From an uncultured Clostridia bacterium (GTDB taxonomy: Bacteria > Bacillota > Clostridia > UBA1381), in the NCBI GenBank assembly GCA_944393255.1, contig CALXZP010000025.1:1-38878 (forward strand): DNA of 38,878 nt, given 5' to 3'. The notes beneath the pieces are model-generated. The model had not been told where the DNA came from. It searched no databases and saw nothing but the letters and a program-made list of their open reading frames with translations. Numbering within the stretch: the first letter of the stretch is position 1; every line of letters starts with the position of its first letter. This document shows positions 38,449 through 38,878 of the stretch, in pieces. The translations under genes were made by a program, and so were the position numbers.

Positions 38449-38878
38449 TTAAATAATACTCCGTTCTTCCGTGACTGTATCGTCACCGAAAAACTGACTG
38501 TAACTCGAATTAAATTCAATACTTATCTCATATCCACGACCAACGTTGATCGATTGTATTAACTGACATATTATCATCTTTCGCTGCTCCAACGATGCGC
38601 TTTCAAATTCGTCTGCCCACGTGATAAACTGCTGATAATAATAATCCAGCTTAGCCAGCATATCATAATTTTGCTCCAAATCTTCATCGCACTCCTGAAG
38701 CTGTCTGTCCGTTTCTGACATTTCCTCTTTCGTTGCATTAATCGACATTGACAATATATCAGCAGGAAACATATTCTCACCGCTAAGGCATTTTCCCACC
38801 TCGATAGACAAGTCGGAAAGTCGCTTTTGAAGCAATTTCTTTTGTTCCGTAAGCTCTTTTTTGACCTTTCGCTTTTCT
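38449..38878 (-). CDS. serine recombinase (large integrase type), C-terminal part, cut by window edge
   Basis: The frame is open from the window's right edge to the stop at 38449, so only the last ~142 residues are seen. They form a lysine- and glutamate-rich coiled coil (KKELTEQKKLLQKRL) followed by the usual C-terminal pattern of large serine recombinases: FITWADEFESASLEQRKMII, then CQLIQSINVGRGYEISIEFN and SQFF. Such enzymes integrate and excise phages and conjugative elements. The catalytic resolvase domain lies outside the window. Its stop is only about 57 bases from the tRNA-Asn fragment, placing it at the end of the element. Confidence 0.8.
   Translation of the reverse strand, partial: EKRKVKKELTEQKKLLQKRLSDLSIEVGKCLSGENMFPADILSMSINATKEEMSETDRQLQECDEDLEQNYDMLAKLDYYYQQFITWADEFESASLEQRKMIICQLIQSINVGRGYEISIEFNSSYSQFFGDDTVTEERSII

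Noticed and set aside
38449..38835. TTG at 38835 as a real start of a small coiled-coil protein
   Set aside because: The frame stays open to the window edge and the residues match the C-terminal end of a serine recombinase, so the gene is simply cut.
1..38878. CRISPR array or rRNA genes
   Set aside because: No regularly spaced short repeats and no rRNA-like sequence were seen.

Overview
The window looks like chromosomal DNA of a gut-type Clostridia (Firmicutes), probably an uncultured relative of the fibre-degrading Oscillospirales/Monoglobales. The evidence is the strong AGGAGG ribosome sites, DUF3793 next to a flavodoxin, a short-form HisG with HisZ, a GHKL/LytTR two-component pair, and very large secreted multi-domain carbohydrate enzymes. 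The lineage is inferred from gene content only.

Layout. 1-196: left end of an IS3-family element, with its orfA running off the window. 263-1478: a DUF3793-flavodoxin operon (minus strand) behind a clear promoter with two metal-regulator-like palindromes. 1496-5896: an operon hisZ-hisG-hisA-deoR-rnhA read leftward from one promoter; hisZ may carry a one-base frameshift near its end. 5937-31820: a glycan-use locus. It holds an intracellular-looking heparinase II/III-like protein, a 2,800-residue secreted GH2 plus esterase-like protein, an AraC regulator, a 54-residue small ORF, a 745-residue secreted glycan-binding-like protein, a 3,168-residue secreted GH2-GH95 fusion, and a second AraC regulator. 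31904-34686: putP and an ArsB/CitT-type permease. 34841-38226: an AT-rich block with a LytTR/GHKL two-component system and a secreted copper-amine-oxidase-N-like protein that appears to be its target. 38283-38878: terminator, a 3' fragment of tRNA-Asn, and the C-terminal end of a serine recombinase, which together look like one edge of an integrated mobile element.

How the glycan locus works together (inference). Two paralogous units each consist of a giant GH2 enzyme diverging from its own AraC gene. One GH2 is fused to an alpha/beta-hydrolase domain, the other to a GH95 alpha-L-fucosidase/galactosidase. GH95 plus GH2 would remove Fuc(alpha1-2)Gal caps in order, as found on fucosylated xyloglucan, mucin O-glycans or milk oligosaccharides; the esterase could remove acetyl groups. 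A ~170-residue beta-sandwich-like module occurs three times in the GH2-GH95 protein and again in the 745-residue protein, and is probably an unnamed binding module. A duplicated 3' end, including a frameshifted stub of the GH95 gene's last codons, lies between these two genes and records a past tandem duplication and deletion.
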